From Thermoprotei archaeon (lineage in GTDB: Archaea > Thermoproteota > Nitrososphaeria > Geothermarchaeales > JDFR-13), in assembly GCA_015661745.1 (NCBI GenBank), contig DQVL01000073.1, positions 1 to 6,511 of the forward strand: a stretch of DNA of 6,511 nt, read 5' to 3'. Both the position numbers and the translations under genes were made by a program. The first letter of the stretch is position 1, and the number at the start of each line of letters is the position of its first letter. The notes under the pieces were generated by a model that saw only the letters and a program-made list of their open reading frames with translations, searched no databases and was not told the DNA's origin. Below are positions 1 through 6,472 of this stretch, piece by piece.

Positions 1-1
1 A

Positions 2-1294
2 AATTGGATACGGAATAGAATATTCTATTTACATAGAGTTAAAAATTATCTTATACCAAGACCGGACGAAATTAGAGAGAAAAAATGGGTTAGACATTTC
101 CAACCAGTTACAAAAGGTAAAAAATATGTTGGTGCTCTAGTTATAGATCCTAAGCCTGGAATCCATTTTAACGTGGTGGTTGTAGATTTTGCAAGTCTAT
201 ACCCCTCAATACTAAAGGAATATAATATATCATATGAGACTGTTAATTGTCCACATAAAGAATGTATGTCAAACCTTGTCCCAGAAACTACAACATGGAT
301 ATGCAGTAGGAAGAAGGGATTAATAAGTGAGTTTGCAGGTATAATCCGGGATATAAGAGTTAATGTCTTTAAGAGACTCAGTAAAGATGAGAATATACCT
401 AAAGCTCAGAGAGAGTTTTACGGAGTAATACAGAGGGCTTTGAAGGTAATTATAAACGCATTATATGGAGTTATTGGTGCGGACACATTCCAATTTTATT
501 ATCTACCTGCAGCAGAAGCAGTAACGTTATATGGTAGATATGTAATTAAAAAAGCTATAGAGAAGGCTGATGAGATGGGTTTAGAGGTAATATATGGAGA
601 TACGGATAGTCTATTTATAAAGAACCCTGATGTTGAAAAACTTGATAACCTGGTAACCTATATAAAAGATAGGTATAGACTACAGCTAGAAATTGATAAG
701 ATATATAAATATACTGTTCTTAGCAGTCGAAAGAAAAACTATTTCGGCATTACAGATAATGGTATAGTAGATATTAAGGGTTTAATGGGTAAAAAAAGTA
801 ATACACCTCCATATATACGGGATATTTTTTACCAGATACTGGACAAGCTTAGGACTGTAGAGGATATTGGACAGTTTAAGGTTGTTAAAAACGACATTAT
901 AAAAATAATTAATGAGGCTGAGAGTAAACTGATCAGTAAGGACATTCCCTTGGAGGAACTGGTTATAACAGTAACATTATCTAAAAAAACGGATCAATAT
1001 ACTAAAACTACCCCACAACATGTGAAGGCAGCTAGGATGCTAGAGAGAGCACTAGGTATTAAGCTACAGCCAGGTCATATGATTAGAATAATTAAAACTA
1101 AGAATAGTGAGGGGGTAGCACCAATAGAGCTTGTAAAGTCATTAGACCAGGTAGATAGTAAGAAATATATTGAACTACTACATTCCACATTGGAGCAGAT
1201 TCTAGAAGTCTTAGAGATAAAAGTTAATAGGAGAAGGAAAATAGCTACTATCGATGAAAATAGGATGAGCCTTGATAAATTCTTTAAGTTCTGA
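2..1294 (+). CDS. polB: B-family DNA polymerase, PolB1-like (3' part; 5' end outside window)
   Basis: This is the C-terminal 430 residues of a family B replicative DNA polymerase, covering palm, fingers and thumb; the N-terminal and 3'-5' exonuclease domains lie off the left edge. The frame is open from base 2, so the GTG at 173 is an internal Val codon. Residues 1-57 already read as polymerase (NYLIP and DPKPGI motifs). Motif A is DFASLYPSI (D at nt 185-187), motif B is KVIINALYG (about nt 443-469), and motif C is YGDTDS (nt 593-610) with its two catalytic Asp. The downstream RKKNYFG and the thumb motif NTPQHVKAA match Sulfolobus PolB1 as I remember it. No intein interrupts motifs A, B or C. 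The tail SLDKFF resembles a PCNA-binding (PIP) box, with Arg where Gln is usual. Two cysteines (nt 263-265 and 302-304) sit about where thermophilic PolBs place a disulfide. The gene converges on thrS with a 4-bp gap. No frameshift is visible. Confidence 0.96.
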   Translation, partial: NWIRNRIFYLHRVKNYLIPRPDEIREKKWVRHFQPVTKGKKYVGALVIDPKPGIHFNVVVVDFASLYPSILKEYNISYETVNCPHKECMSNLVPETTTWICSRKKGLISEFAGIIRDIRVNVFKRLSKDENIPKAQREFYGVIQRALKVIINALYGVIGADTFQFYYLPAAEAVTLYGRYVIKKAIEKADEMGLEVIYGDTDSLFIKNPDVEKLDNLVTYIKDRYRLQLEIDKIYKYTVLSSRKKNYFGITDNGIVDIKGLMGKKSNTPPYIRDIFYQILDKLRTVEDIGQFKVVKNDIIKIINEAESKLISKDIPLEELVITVTLSKKTDQYTKTTPQHVKAARMLERALGIKLQPGHMIRIIKTKNSEGVAPIELVKSLDQVDSKKYIELLHSTLEQILEVLEIKVNRRRKIATIDENRMSLDKFFKF

Positions 1295-1298
1295 AATG

Positions 1299-2705
1299 CT
1301 ATGCAAAACTGGTTCTTCTAGATATAAATTTATTAATATATAGACGTTCTCTAGGGTAGCCCTCTAAATCCCTATCTAGGATATCTATAAATTCTTCAAC
1401 CCCAATAGTGAGAATAGCTCCATCTCTGATTCTAACACTTAATTTCCCTTCTTCCTCCTCCTTATCACCAATTACCACTATATATGGGATCCAGAATGAT
1501 TCAGCATCTTTAATCCTTCTTCCCATAGACACGTCTCTGTCGTCAACATCAACCCTTATCATTTTTGATTCCAATATATTAAGAACTTTCATGGCGTAAT
1601 TCATATTCTTACTTGGGTTTACAGGTATTATCCTAACCTGAATAGGAGTCAGCCAAACGGGAAGCCTAGGCTTTACTCCACGACGTTCCATCTTCGCAGC
1701 CTCCTCCAAAAACTCAAATAAAAACCTTTCTAAACTACCATGGATAGCCGTATGTAATATAATTGGATGTTTCCTTAAGCCATTCTCATCTACATATGTA
1801 ATGTTAAATCTTTCACCATTACCTACATCTATCTGAACTGTTGCAGTCTCAACGGGTCTACCCGTTGAATCAATATAGTGAAACTCCACATTCAAAACCC
1901 AATAGTATTTACCACCTTCAACGGTATGAATAAGAATAGGTTTATTCTCAAGATTTGCTAATGACTTTATAAAATCAAAATTTTCTTTCAGAAAAGTAGG
2001 ATCCATGTTATAGAGACTATAGTATACCCATCCGAATTTTCTACCTTCATCGAGTATCAGCTTATATAAATTAAAAAACTCTTCTTTAGCCATCTCCATA
2101 TCTTTAGTAAGGACGTGCATATCAGGCATGAAAAACCTTCTTACCCTTGTAAGTCCAGATAACTCACCTCTTTGTTCATATCTATAGCTATCAGCTAATT
2201 CAAATACCCTAAGTGGTAAATCCTTATATGTAATATATTTCCTACTTAACAATGCAAATTGTCCAAAACATGCTGCATATCTAAGGACAAACTCTCGTTT
2301 TGCAGGTTTTACTTTATACATTCTCTGTCCAAATAATGACGCGTGTTCCTTAACAGGTGGACTATTTAAATCATACATTATAGACGTAACAACTGGGTAT
2401 GCACCAAGGCTTAAAATAACGTTTGTAGAGTATCTCCTTAGTAGTTCTAACATTAATGCCCCATTTGGGAGATATGATAGGTGTCCAGCATCACTTAATG
2501 GCTCATTATCAGCAATCTTCAGCTTATTCAAATATTTTATATGGGGAGACTCCTCTCTATCAACGGATTTAAGAAATACTTCTTTATTTAAAAGTCGCCG
2601 AAAGTCTTCATCATCGGCTTCATACTCATCAGCAAAGAATAATTTACCATTACTATCCAAGACATAAAATTCATTTTCAAAAATCTCATGAGGATCAATT
2701 GACAT
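1299..2705 (-). CDS. thrS: Threonyl-tRNA synthetase, catalytic form lacking the editing domain (ThrS-cat)
   Basis: Cytoplasmic class II synthetase that charges tRNA-Thr with threonine using ATP (468 aa). The class II core spans about residues 60-335: the motif 2 region contains YRYE (Arg175) and motif 3 is GSLERF (Arg327). The three zinc ligands that recognise threonine are all present: Cys146 (YAAC), His197 (DMH) and His318 (ILH). The anticodon-binding domain starts near residue 350 (LPVWLTPIQVR) and carries the typical IPYIVVIGDKE. The protein begins about 50 residues before the core, so the roughly 140-residue archaeal N-terminal editing domain is missing. Aeropyrum and Sulfolobus have similar catalytic-only enzymes helped by a separate ThrS-ed protein; none is seen here. 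I chose ATG 2705 over in-frame GTG 2720 because a strong GGAGGTG lies 6 nt before it. The ATG overlaps the upstream gene's stop (TAATG), suggesting translational coupling. Confidence 0.94.
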   Translation of the reverse strand: MSIDPHEIFENEFYVLDSNGKLFFADEYEADDEDFRRLLNKEVFLKSVDREESPHIKYLNKLKIADNEPLSDAGHLSYLPNGALMLELLRRYSTNVILSLGAYPVVTSIMYDLNSPPVKEHASLFGQRMYKVKPAKREFVLRYAACFGQFALLSRKYITYKDLPLRVFELADSYRYEQRGELSGLTRVRRFFMPDMHVLTKDMEMAKEEFFNLYKLILDEGRKFGWVYYSLYNMDPTFLKENFDFIKSLANLENKPILIHTVEGGKYYWVLNVEFHYIDSTGRPVETATVQIDVGNGERFNITYVDENGLRKHPIILHTAIHGSLERFLFEFLEEAAKMERRGVKPRLPVWLTPIQVRIIPVNPSKNMNYAMKVLNILESKMIRVDVDDRDVSMGRRIKDAESFWIPYIVVIGDKEEEEGKLSVRIRDGAILTIGVEEFIDILDRDLEGYPRERLYINKFISRRTSFA

Positions 2706-2902
2706 TATCCCCACCTCCACCTCTCAAGACGTCTATCTCTTTTGGTAGCCTTTTTATATTCTTTCCAATGACGTTTACATAATCGAACTCTTCTCTTACC
2801 AATTACATCACCACCAAATACCTTCGATGCCTCATCGAAGGAGATAGATTTATAGCTTGGCTCTATACAATCTTTTACACTACATACATCTTTACTTGCC
2901 AA
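2705..2902 (-). CDS. Small basic probable zinc-binding protein (65 aa), unknown function
   Basis: I do not recognise a named family. The 65-residue protein has one likely metal site: Cys7-x4-Cys12 near the N-terminus and Cys42-x2-His45 after a 29-residue loop, a CCCH arrangement as in small treble-clef or zinc-ribbon proteins. From residue 36 on it is very rich in Lys and Arg and ends with RWRWG, which suggests contact with nucleic acid, perhaps rRNA or tRNA (inference). It has no signal peptide or membrane segment. Translation must begin at TTG 2902: the frame is closed by a TGA just upstream (2911-2909), there is no internal ATG, and AGGTGA sits 6 nt ahead of the TTG. It is first in a two-gene operon and overlaps thrS by one base (TAATG), so the two are probably made together. 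A role linked to translation is plausible but unproven. Confidence 0.82.
   Translation of the reverse strand: MASKDVCSVKDCIEPSYKSISFDEASKVFGGDVIGKRRVRLCKRHWKEYKKATKRDRRLERWRWG
2712..2718 (-). promoter_or_regulatory. Shine-Dalgarno site of thrS
   Basis: GGAGGTG on the minus strand, followed by 6 nt and then ATG at 2705. It lies inside the last codons of the upstream small gene, encoding its Trp-Arg-Trp-Gly end. It decides between two thrS starts: GTG 2720 lies ahead of the motif and so cannot use it, while ATG 2705 is ideally spaced. Confidence 0.8.
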
Positions 2903-2908
2903 GAATAT

Positions 2909-2914
2909 TCACCT
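2909..2914 (-). promoter_or_regulatory. Shine-Dalgarno site for the TTG-initiated small zinc protein
   Basis: AGGTGA on the minus strand, 6 nt before TTG 2902. Its TGA is in frame with the gene and rules out any earlier start. This is the main support for the rare TTG start codon. Confidence 0.72.
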
Positions 2915-2946
2915 AATCATATTTAGTAGGGATCATGATAAAAAGT

Positions 2947-2956
2947 CTTTTTTAAA
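2947..2956 (-). promoter_or_regulatory. Probable TATA box of the zinc protein-thrS operon
   Basis: TTTAAAAAAG on the minus strand, centred near 2951. With the usual archaeal spacing of 25-27 bp, transcription would start near 2925 and leave a leader of about 22 nt that contains the AGGTGA site. The call rests on sequence and spacing only. Confidence 0.55.
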
Positions 2957-2996
2957 CATCATAACCATGGATACCTTAACTCTATACTTAAAATTC

Positions 2997-3006
2997 TATA
3001 ATATAT
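2997..3006 (+). promoter_or_regulatory. Probable TATA box of the lipid head-group synthase gene
   Basis: TATAATATAT is centred about 29 bp before ATG 3031. That spacing fits a leaderless or nearly leaderless transcript, and no SD motif precedes the ATG. A second AT-rich candidate, TTAAAATT near 2988-2995, would instead give a short leader. Confidence 0.5.
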
Positions 3007-3030
3007 CCGTTATGATTAATTTCTTAGAAA

Positions 3031-3621
3031 ATGTTGAATAAACTTAGAAGTAGGATAGCCAAATACAATAGGATAGTGGTCCAGGGGTTAGATAAGGTAG
3101 GTGTTTCTCCCGAAGTAATAACTTTTCTTGGATTGTTCTTAACCATCTTATCAATAATCCCCCTTATATATTTGACAGGCTATATAAAATTCATTATATT
3201 TATAGGCATGATTCTAATCGCTGGATATATGGACGTTCTTGATGGGGAATTGGCAAGATATGGAGATAACGTCTCCAAGAAGGGGGCTTTCATAGACTCG
3301 ACGTTTGACAGGATAACTGAGGTGATATTTATACTATATCTATATATAGGTAAAATTGCTCAAGATCCAATACTACTTATGCTATTAATATCAACATCGT
3401 TATTAATTTCCTACGTTAGAGCAAGGGCTGAAGCACTGGGAATAGACATGCAGGGCATTGGTATAATGGAAAGAGCTGAAAGAATAATTTTTATACTATG
3501 TGCGATATTCATATCCAACATTCTAGGTTTTATAGATATTGACATCCTTTTATGGATGATCGTTGTATTAAACTTAGTAACTATAGGCCAAAGAATGTTC
3601 TACATTATAAAGAAGATATAA
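3031..3621 (+). CDS. CDP-alcohol phosphatidyltransferase, probable archaetidylinositol phosphate synthase
   Basis: Integral membrane enzyme of 196 aa, the usual size for the family. It carries the complete signature D-x2-D-G-x2-A-R-x8-G-x3-D-x3-D at residues 68-93 (Asp68, Asp71, Gly72, Ala75, Arg76, Gly85, Asp89, Asp93), which binds the metal ions and CDP. About six hydrophobic segments are visible, near 28-48, 51-67, 95-108, 113-128, 151-168 and 170-188. The SYVRARAEALG stretch (126-136) and the following GIMERAERI (144-152) resemble the inositol-phosphate-type members, so the likely reaction is CDP-archaeol plus myo-inositol 1-phosphate giving archaetidylinositol phosphate and CMP. Serine or glycerol-phosphate specificity cannot be excluded. 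ATG 3031 is the first in-frame start after a TAG at 3025-3027. The gene has no SD and is probably leaderless. Its last 17 bp overlap the convergent herA gene. Confidence 0.85.
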   Translation: MLNKLRSRIAKYNRIVVQGLDKVGVSPEVITFLGLFLTILSIIPLIYLTGYIKFIIFIGMILIAGYMDVLDGELARYGDNVSKKGAFIDSTFDRITEVIFILYLYIGKIAQDPILLMLLISTSLLISYVRARAEALGIDMQGIGIMERAERIIFILCAIFISNILGFIDIDILLWMIVVLNLVTIGQRMFYIIKKI

Positions 3622-5023
3622 ACTGGAATATTCTCTTTGTCCTACCCAATGCATCAAATTCTAATTCATCAACCTTTACAACTACAGGCATATCATAAAC
3701 AACATCTCCTATAACTAGACATGCACCTCTATTAATGTCTTTAACTATAGACTTTACAGTATCGGTATCAACCGAAGATATCCTAGATAATACTTCAAGA
3801 TCTTTATCATTCACGAAACGGAATATGAATATGTTGTCAAGCTGTCTAAATATCATATGCCCCAATGAATCTGGTTGGTTAGTTATAAAAATCATGAATA
3901 ACCCAAAATGCCTCATTCTGGTTACAACATCTTCCCAATATGTATCCCTAATATATAGATGAGCTTCTTCAGCAAATATGAAAAAGGGTGGAATTATATT
4001 TCTCTCCAATAACTTTGAAAGTTTGCTTAACAGGATTTCTACTAATATCTTTTTCTCTATAGATGATAGGCTCCTTAGATTTATTATATATCCATTAACT
4101 CTATCACTAAATAAGTTGTCAAGGCTAAGTATGTTCCGCTCACCAATAAACCTGCAAGTCCTTAGTACATTTAGCCTATGAATAATAGCATCTTTTACCA
4201 TTAGATTCTTTATATATATATTTGATAATTTTTCAAGTTCGTCCAAAGTTATCTTACCACCACGTTTAGAGGCTAGATCCCATATTTCACTAAATAGATT
4301 TACTGAGACACTGGGCAACCCCAAAATATTTGTGAAGATATCTATTAAGGTATCCTTCCCTAAATAATCTATGTCGAAAACAAGATTTTCACCAGGTTCT
4401 AACACCAGTATTCCATTCTCCTCCGAGAGACCGATGTATTCACTATTTATATCTAAAATGATGAATCTGGCTCCAAGCTTAGCCAAGTAATAGGCCAACA
4501 ATTTTGCTAGATGAGACTTTCCACTACCTTTCATACCAGTTATCAATGTGAGAGAGCCATCTAGTTGGAAAGCATCTATAGTAAATTGGTTACCAGTCAT
4601 ATCACTACCTAATTTAATAGGATATTTTATTTCCCTTCCAACCATATCAAGTATCTGATTAGGTGAGACTCTCCTTATATCTGAGGATAAACGAGATGGT
4701 AGATCATCAATGAAGTTTATTACTTCACTATTTTTAATTGAACGACGTATTTTACACTTTAGTATCTTAATATCATTTATCAACTCTGTAACACGATCAT
4801 ATCTTCGGCTATTCTCAATATAGGCACTACTCCTGAATAAGCCTTCTCTGATCACATCTTCCAATATACCAGGAACATCTATGTACTCGAAATCAATTAC
4901 CTGAACTATCAGTCCAATATCTTTCGTCTCATCATGTATAATTAGATAATCTCCCTTATGTACAGTTTCACCTGGATAAGCAACTACTTCAATTAGATCC
5001 CCATCTTTCCTAAAAAGCTTCAT
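3605..5023 (-). CDS. herA: HerA-family hexameric ATPase/DNA translocase (divergent type)
   Basis: HerA/FtsK-type ATPase of 472 aa, expected to form a hexameric ring that pumps DNA and drives the partner nuclease NurA in DNA end processing. Residues 1-60 look like the HAS-barrel that docks NurA. The ATPase core has Walker A GMKGSGKS (163-170), ILDINSEY (189-196, standing for the family's D-x-x-x-E-Y) and Walker B FFIFAEEAH (347-355). It then reads TNQP (381-384) and RQLDN (393-397), where canonical HerA has, from memory, SQRP and an SQ-x-N-type motif; it may belong to a paralogous archaeal HerA-like branch. Possible starts are GTG 5032, ATG 5029 and ATG 5023. I chose 5023 because the GGAGAGTG site then has the spacing seen for the other downstream genes here. 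The gene overlaps the end of nurA by 14 bp, implying coupled translation, and the 3' end of the lipid synthase gene by 17 bp. Confidence 0.88.
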   Translation of the reverse strand: MKLFRKDGDLIEVVAYPGETVHKGDYLIIHDETKDIGLIVQVIDFEYIDVPGILEDVIREGLFRSSAYIENSRRYDRVTELINDIKILKCKIRRSIKNSEVINFIDDLPSRLSSDIRRVSPNQILDMVGREIKYPIKLGSDMTGNQFTIDAFQLDGSLTLITGMKGSGKSHLAKLLAYYLAKLGARFIILDINSEYIGLSEENGILVLEPGENLVFDIDYLGKDTLIDIFTNILGLPSVSVNLFSEIWDLASKRGGKITLDELEKLSNIYIKNLMVKDAIIHRLNVLRTCRFIGERNILSLDNLFSDRVNGYIINLRSLSSIEKKILVEILLSKLSKLLERNIIPPFFIFAEEAHLYIRDTYWEDVVTRMRHFGLFMIFITNQPDSLGHMIFRQLDNIFIFRFVNDKDLEVLSRISSVDTDTVKSIVKDINRGACLVIGDVVYDMPVVVKVDELEFDALGRTKRIFQFISSL

Positions 5024-6014
5024 TTCCATCACTCTCCAATGGTCCTAATAATGCCGATCTATGTGTTATAGATGGTTTTATATCACCTCCCAATTCAATA
5101 ACCACTTTATAGAGTCCAAGGACATCCTTATACTTCAGTTTTGATATTGTATGAGCCTCAATTAAGATACTGGGATATCCAAATCCATTTGATGGAAGAG
5201 AATATACTATATCTAATAGAGATGGTGATATATTGTTTGTAATGTCAACTCTAAAGGGCATACCACTCTTAACATTGAAATATCCAACGTAGGTTGTTGA
5301 AATTCTATTAATTTTATCGACTTTAACAAATCCATCTATACCTAATTTTCTCAAAAACAATACGGTATCAAAATATCTTTTAGTTAATCTACTCCTTTTA
5401 GATATCCCTACAATACCTATAGATTTTTGAAAAAGCGTCTCTAGAAGATCGTTGTATAATTGATACCTCAATATTGGTGATTCTATAGCTCCATCCAATA
5501 ATATTATATCATAATTATTTTCCAATACAAGGTCTTTTAAAATATTGAACTCATATATAGATACCAATATCTTTTTAGCTATGTAGATGTCATATATTGA
5601 AGTATATAGGCTGTTGAGACTAACCCTCACATATTTATGTAGATACTTGACTATATATGGAGTATAATAGACAAGAGAAGGGCCATATACTTTAATTAAG
5701 TATTTTTTTATGTCAGAATCATATATAACTACTGACCCTCTAACAGCATATAATATTCCACTTATAGACTCTGCTATTGGAATAATCGACGTATCCAAGC
5801 CCACAATCTTCAATCCACTTAAGTCTGTTTTATTAAGTCTCACAATGTTTAAATCAAGTCCAAGATCTAACGAGTCTACATCAAATAGAGGAAAATACGA
5901 CATCAATCTTCTTGGAAGTCTAGATATGAATTCATTGTCTCTAATGTAGTCAATCGATAGATCAGCTATGTAATTAAATGTAGGTATATCTTCTAAAATT
6001 TTTTGAATTTTCAT
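5010..6014 (-). CDS. nurA: NurA-family nuclease
   Basis: NurA-type nuclease of 334 aa, close to the size of Sulfolobus NurA. The family has Mn-dependent single-strand endonuclease and 5'-3' exonuclease activity and works inside the HerA ring during double-strand break resection. Motifs appear in the expected order: GLDTS (Asp74) and LLDGA (Asp174), the metal-binding acids; GISKRS (205-208 core, Lys206); FRVDI (Asp257); and the C-terminal GYPSILIEAH (His288). The N-terminal 65 residues are less conserved and probably hold the HerA-contacting part. There is no signal peptide or membrane segment. ATG 6014 has no SD, as expected for the first gene of an archaeal transcript, and the palindromic TATA box at 6046-6057 would leave a leader of about 11 nt. 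The gene runs directly into herA with a short overlap; no mre11 or rad50 lies between them. Confidence 0.9.
   Translation of the reverse strand: MKIQKILEDIPTFNYIADLSIDYIRDNEFISRLPRRLMSYFPLFDVDSLDLGLDLNIVRLNKTDLSGLKIVGLDTSIIPIAESISGILYAVRGSVVIYDSDIKKYLIKVYGPSLVYYTPYIVKYLHKYVRVSLNSLYTSIYDIYIAKKILVSIYEFNILKDLVLENNYDIILLDGAIESPILRYQLYNDLLETLFQKSIGIVGISKRSRLTKRYFDTVLFLRKLGIDGFVKVDKINRISTTYVGYFNVKSGMPFRVDITNNISPSLLDIVYSLPSNGFGYPSILIEAHTISKLKYKDVLGLYKVVIELGGDIKPSITHRSALLGPLESDGNEAF
5030..5037 (-). promoter_or_regulatory. Shine-Dalgarno-like site of herA
   Basis: GGAGAGTG on the minus strand, a one-mismatch version of GGAGGTG(A), lies within the last codons of nurA. It is 6 nt ahead of ATG 5023. ATG 5029 would begin immediately after it, and GTG 5032 lies inside it, so it favours the 5023 start. 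Confidence 0.55.
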
Positions 6015-6045
6015 TATCGTTCATGAATATTATTGAACAATACTG

Positions 6046-6057
6046 ATATTTAAATAT
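6046..6057. promoter_or_regulatory. Palindromic TATA box, possibly shared by nurA and the winged-helix gene
   Basis: ATATTTAAATAT is a perfect 12-bp inverted repeat in the 68-bp gap between two divergent genes. Its centre is about 38 bp from the nurA ATG and about 31 bp from the winged-helix ATG. Both distances fit archaeal TATA-to-start spacing with short or absent leaders, so one element could serve both directions. A second AT-rich stretch at 6061-6076 is too close to ATG 6083 to act as its TATA box if the gene is leaderless. Confidence 0.5.
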
Positions 6058-6082
6058 TTCTTTATAATTATTTATAGTTGGG

Positions 6083-6472
6083 ATGAGTAATGAAGAAAAT
6101 CTTAAGGTGAGGATGAAGATTGGAGATATGGAGTTAGAAATTGAGGGGCCGCCCGAAAAGATTACTAAGGTTATATCCCAAATAATGGGTAATATATCCA
6201 TTTCTACAGAATATAGTGGGGTTGATAAAACACCAACTAAATCATGTAAAGAAATAGTTGAAGACTTATGGAGGGAGGGGTGGTTCTCCAAAGAACGTAG
6301 ATTAGCTGACGTATATAGAGAATTAGCTGGGAGAGGATATAACTTTGATAAAAGTGCTATTTCACATGCCCTTGCATCACTTACAAAAGAGGGGATACTT
6401 AGAAGAGTGGGTAGAGAAAGGAAATATAGATATATACAGAAGTATCCTTATAAACAATATGTGAATGAATAG
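6083..6472 (+). CDS. Winged-helix DNA-binding protein with an N-terminal beta-beta-alpha-like segment
   Basis: 129-aa protein of no named family that I recognise. Residues 7-36 alternate charged and hydrophobic residues (KVRMKIGDMELEIEG, then PPEKITKVISQIM), consistent with a small beta-beta-alpha module. A polar linker (about 38-54) leads to a winged helix at about 55-120: helix 1 around CKEIVEDLWREGWF, helix 2 around RLADVYRELAGRGYN, the recognition helix around DKSAISHALASLTKEG, and a basic wing around RRVGRERKYRYI. The fold suggests a transcription factor or other DNA-binding protein; no metal- or ligand-binding site is obvious. ATG 6083 lacks an SD and is probably leaderless. The gene diverges from nurA and may share its TATA region, so regulation of nurA-herA or of itself is possible but is inference. 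The 39 bp after the stop contain nothing I recognise. Confidence 0.82.
   Translation: MSNEENLKVRMKIGDMELEIEGPPEKITKVISQIMGNISISTEYSGVDKTPTKSCKEIVEDLWREGWFSKERRLADVYRELAGRGYNFDKSAISHALASLTKEGILRRVGRERKYRYIQKYPYKQYVNE

Noticed and set aside
173..1294. GTG at 173 as the start of a shorter polymerase gene
   Set aside because: The same frame is open to base 2 and encodes recognisable PolB sequence (NYLIP, DPKPGI), so the GTG is an internal Val codon just before motif A.
1295..1400. Possible terminator or hairpin after polB
   Set aside because: No stem-loop or long T-run is visible; the sequence is thrS coding on the other strand.
1408..1599. 63-codon + strand open frame
   Set aside because: It is antisense to the well-conserved C-terminal part of thrS, is rich in Ser/Leu from reverse-complemented codons, and has no SD or family resemblance.
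2706..2720. GTG 2720 as the thrS start
   Set aside because: It lies ahead of the GGAGGTG motif, and the five extra residues are not needed; ATG 2705 has ideal SD spacing and a TAATG coupling.
2903..3030. Small RNA gene or tRNA in the 128-bp divergent gap
   Set aside because: No cloverleaf, box C/D or K-turn motif is seen; TATA boxes and leaders account for the AT-rich sequence.
3735..4181. Two short + strand open frames (3735-3962 and 3978-4181)
   Set aside because: Both are antisense shadows of herA, overlapping its conserved C-terminal motifs, with no independent coding signal.
5710..5949. 79-codon + strand open frame
   Set aside because: It is antisense to the NurA N-terminal region containing catalytic Asp74, with no SD or recognisable domain.
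5974..6291. 105-codon minus-strand open frame
   Set aside because: It runs through the nurA start, the divergent promoter gap and the antisense of the winged-helix gene; the real genes on both sides explain the sequence better.
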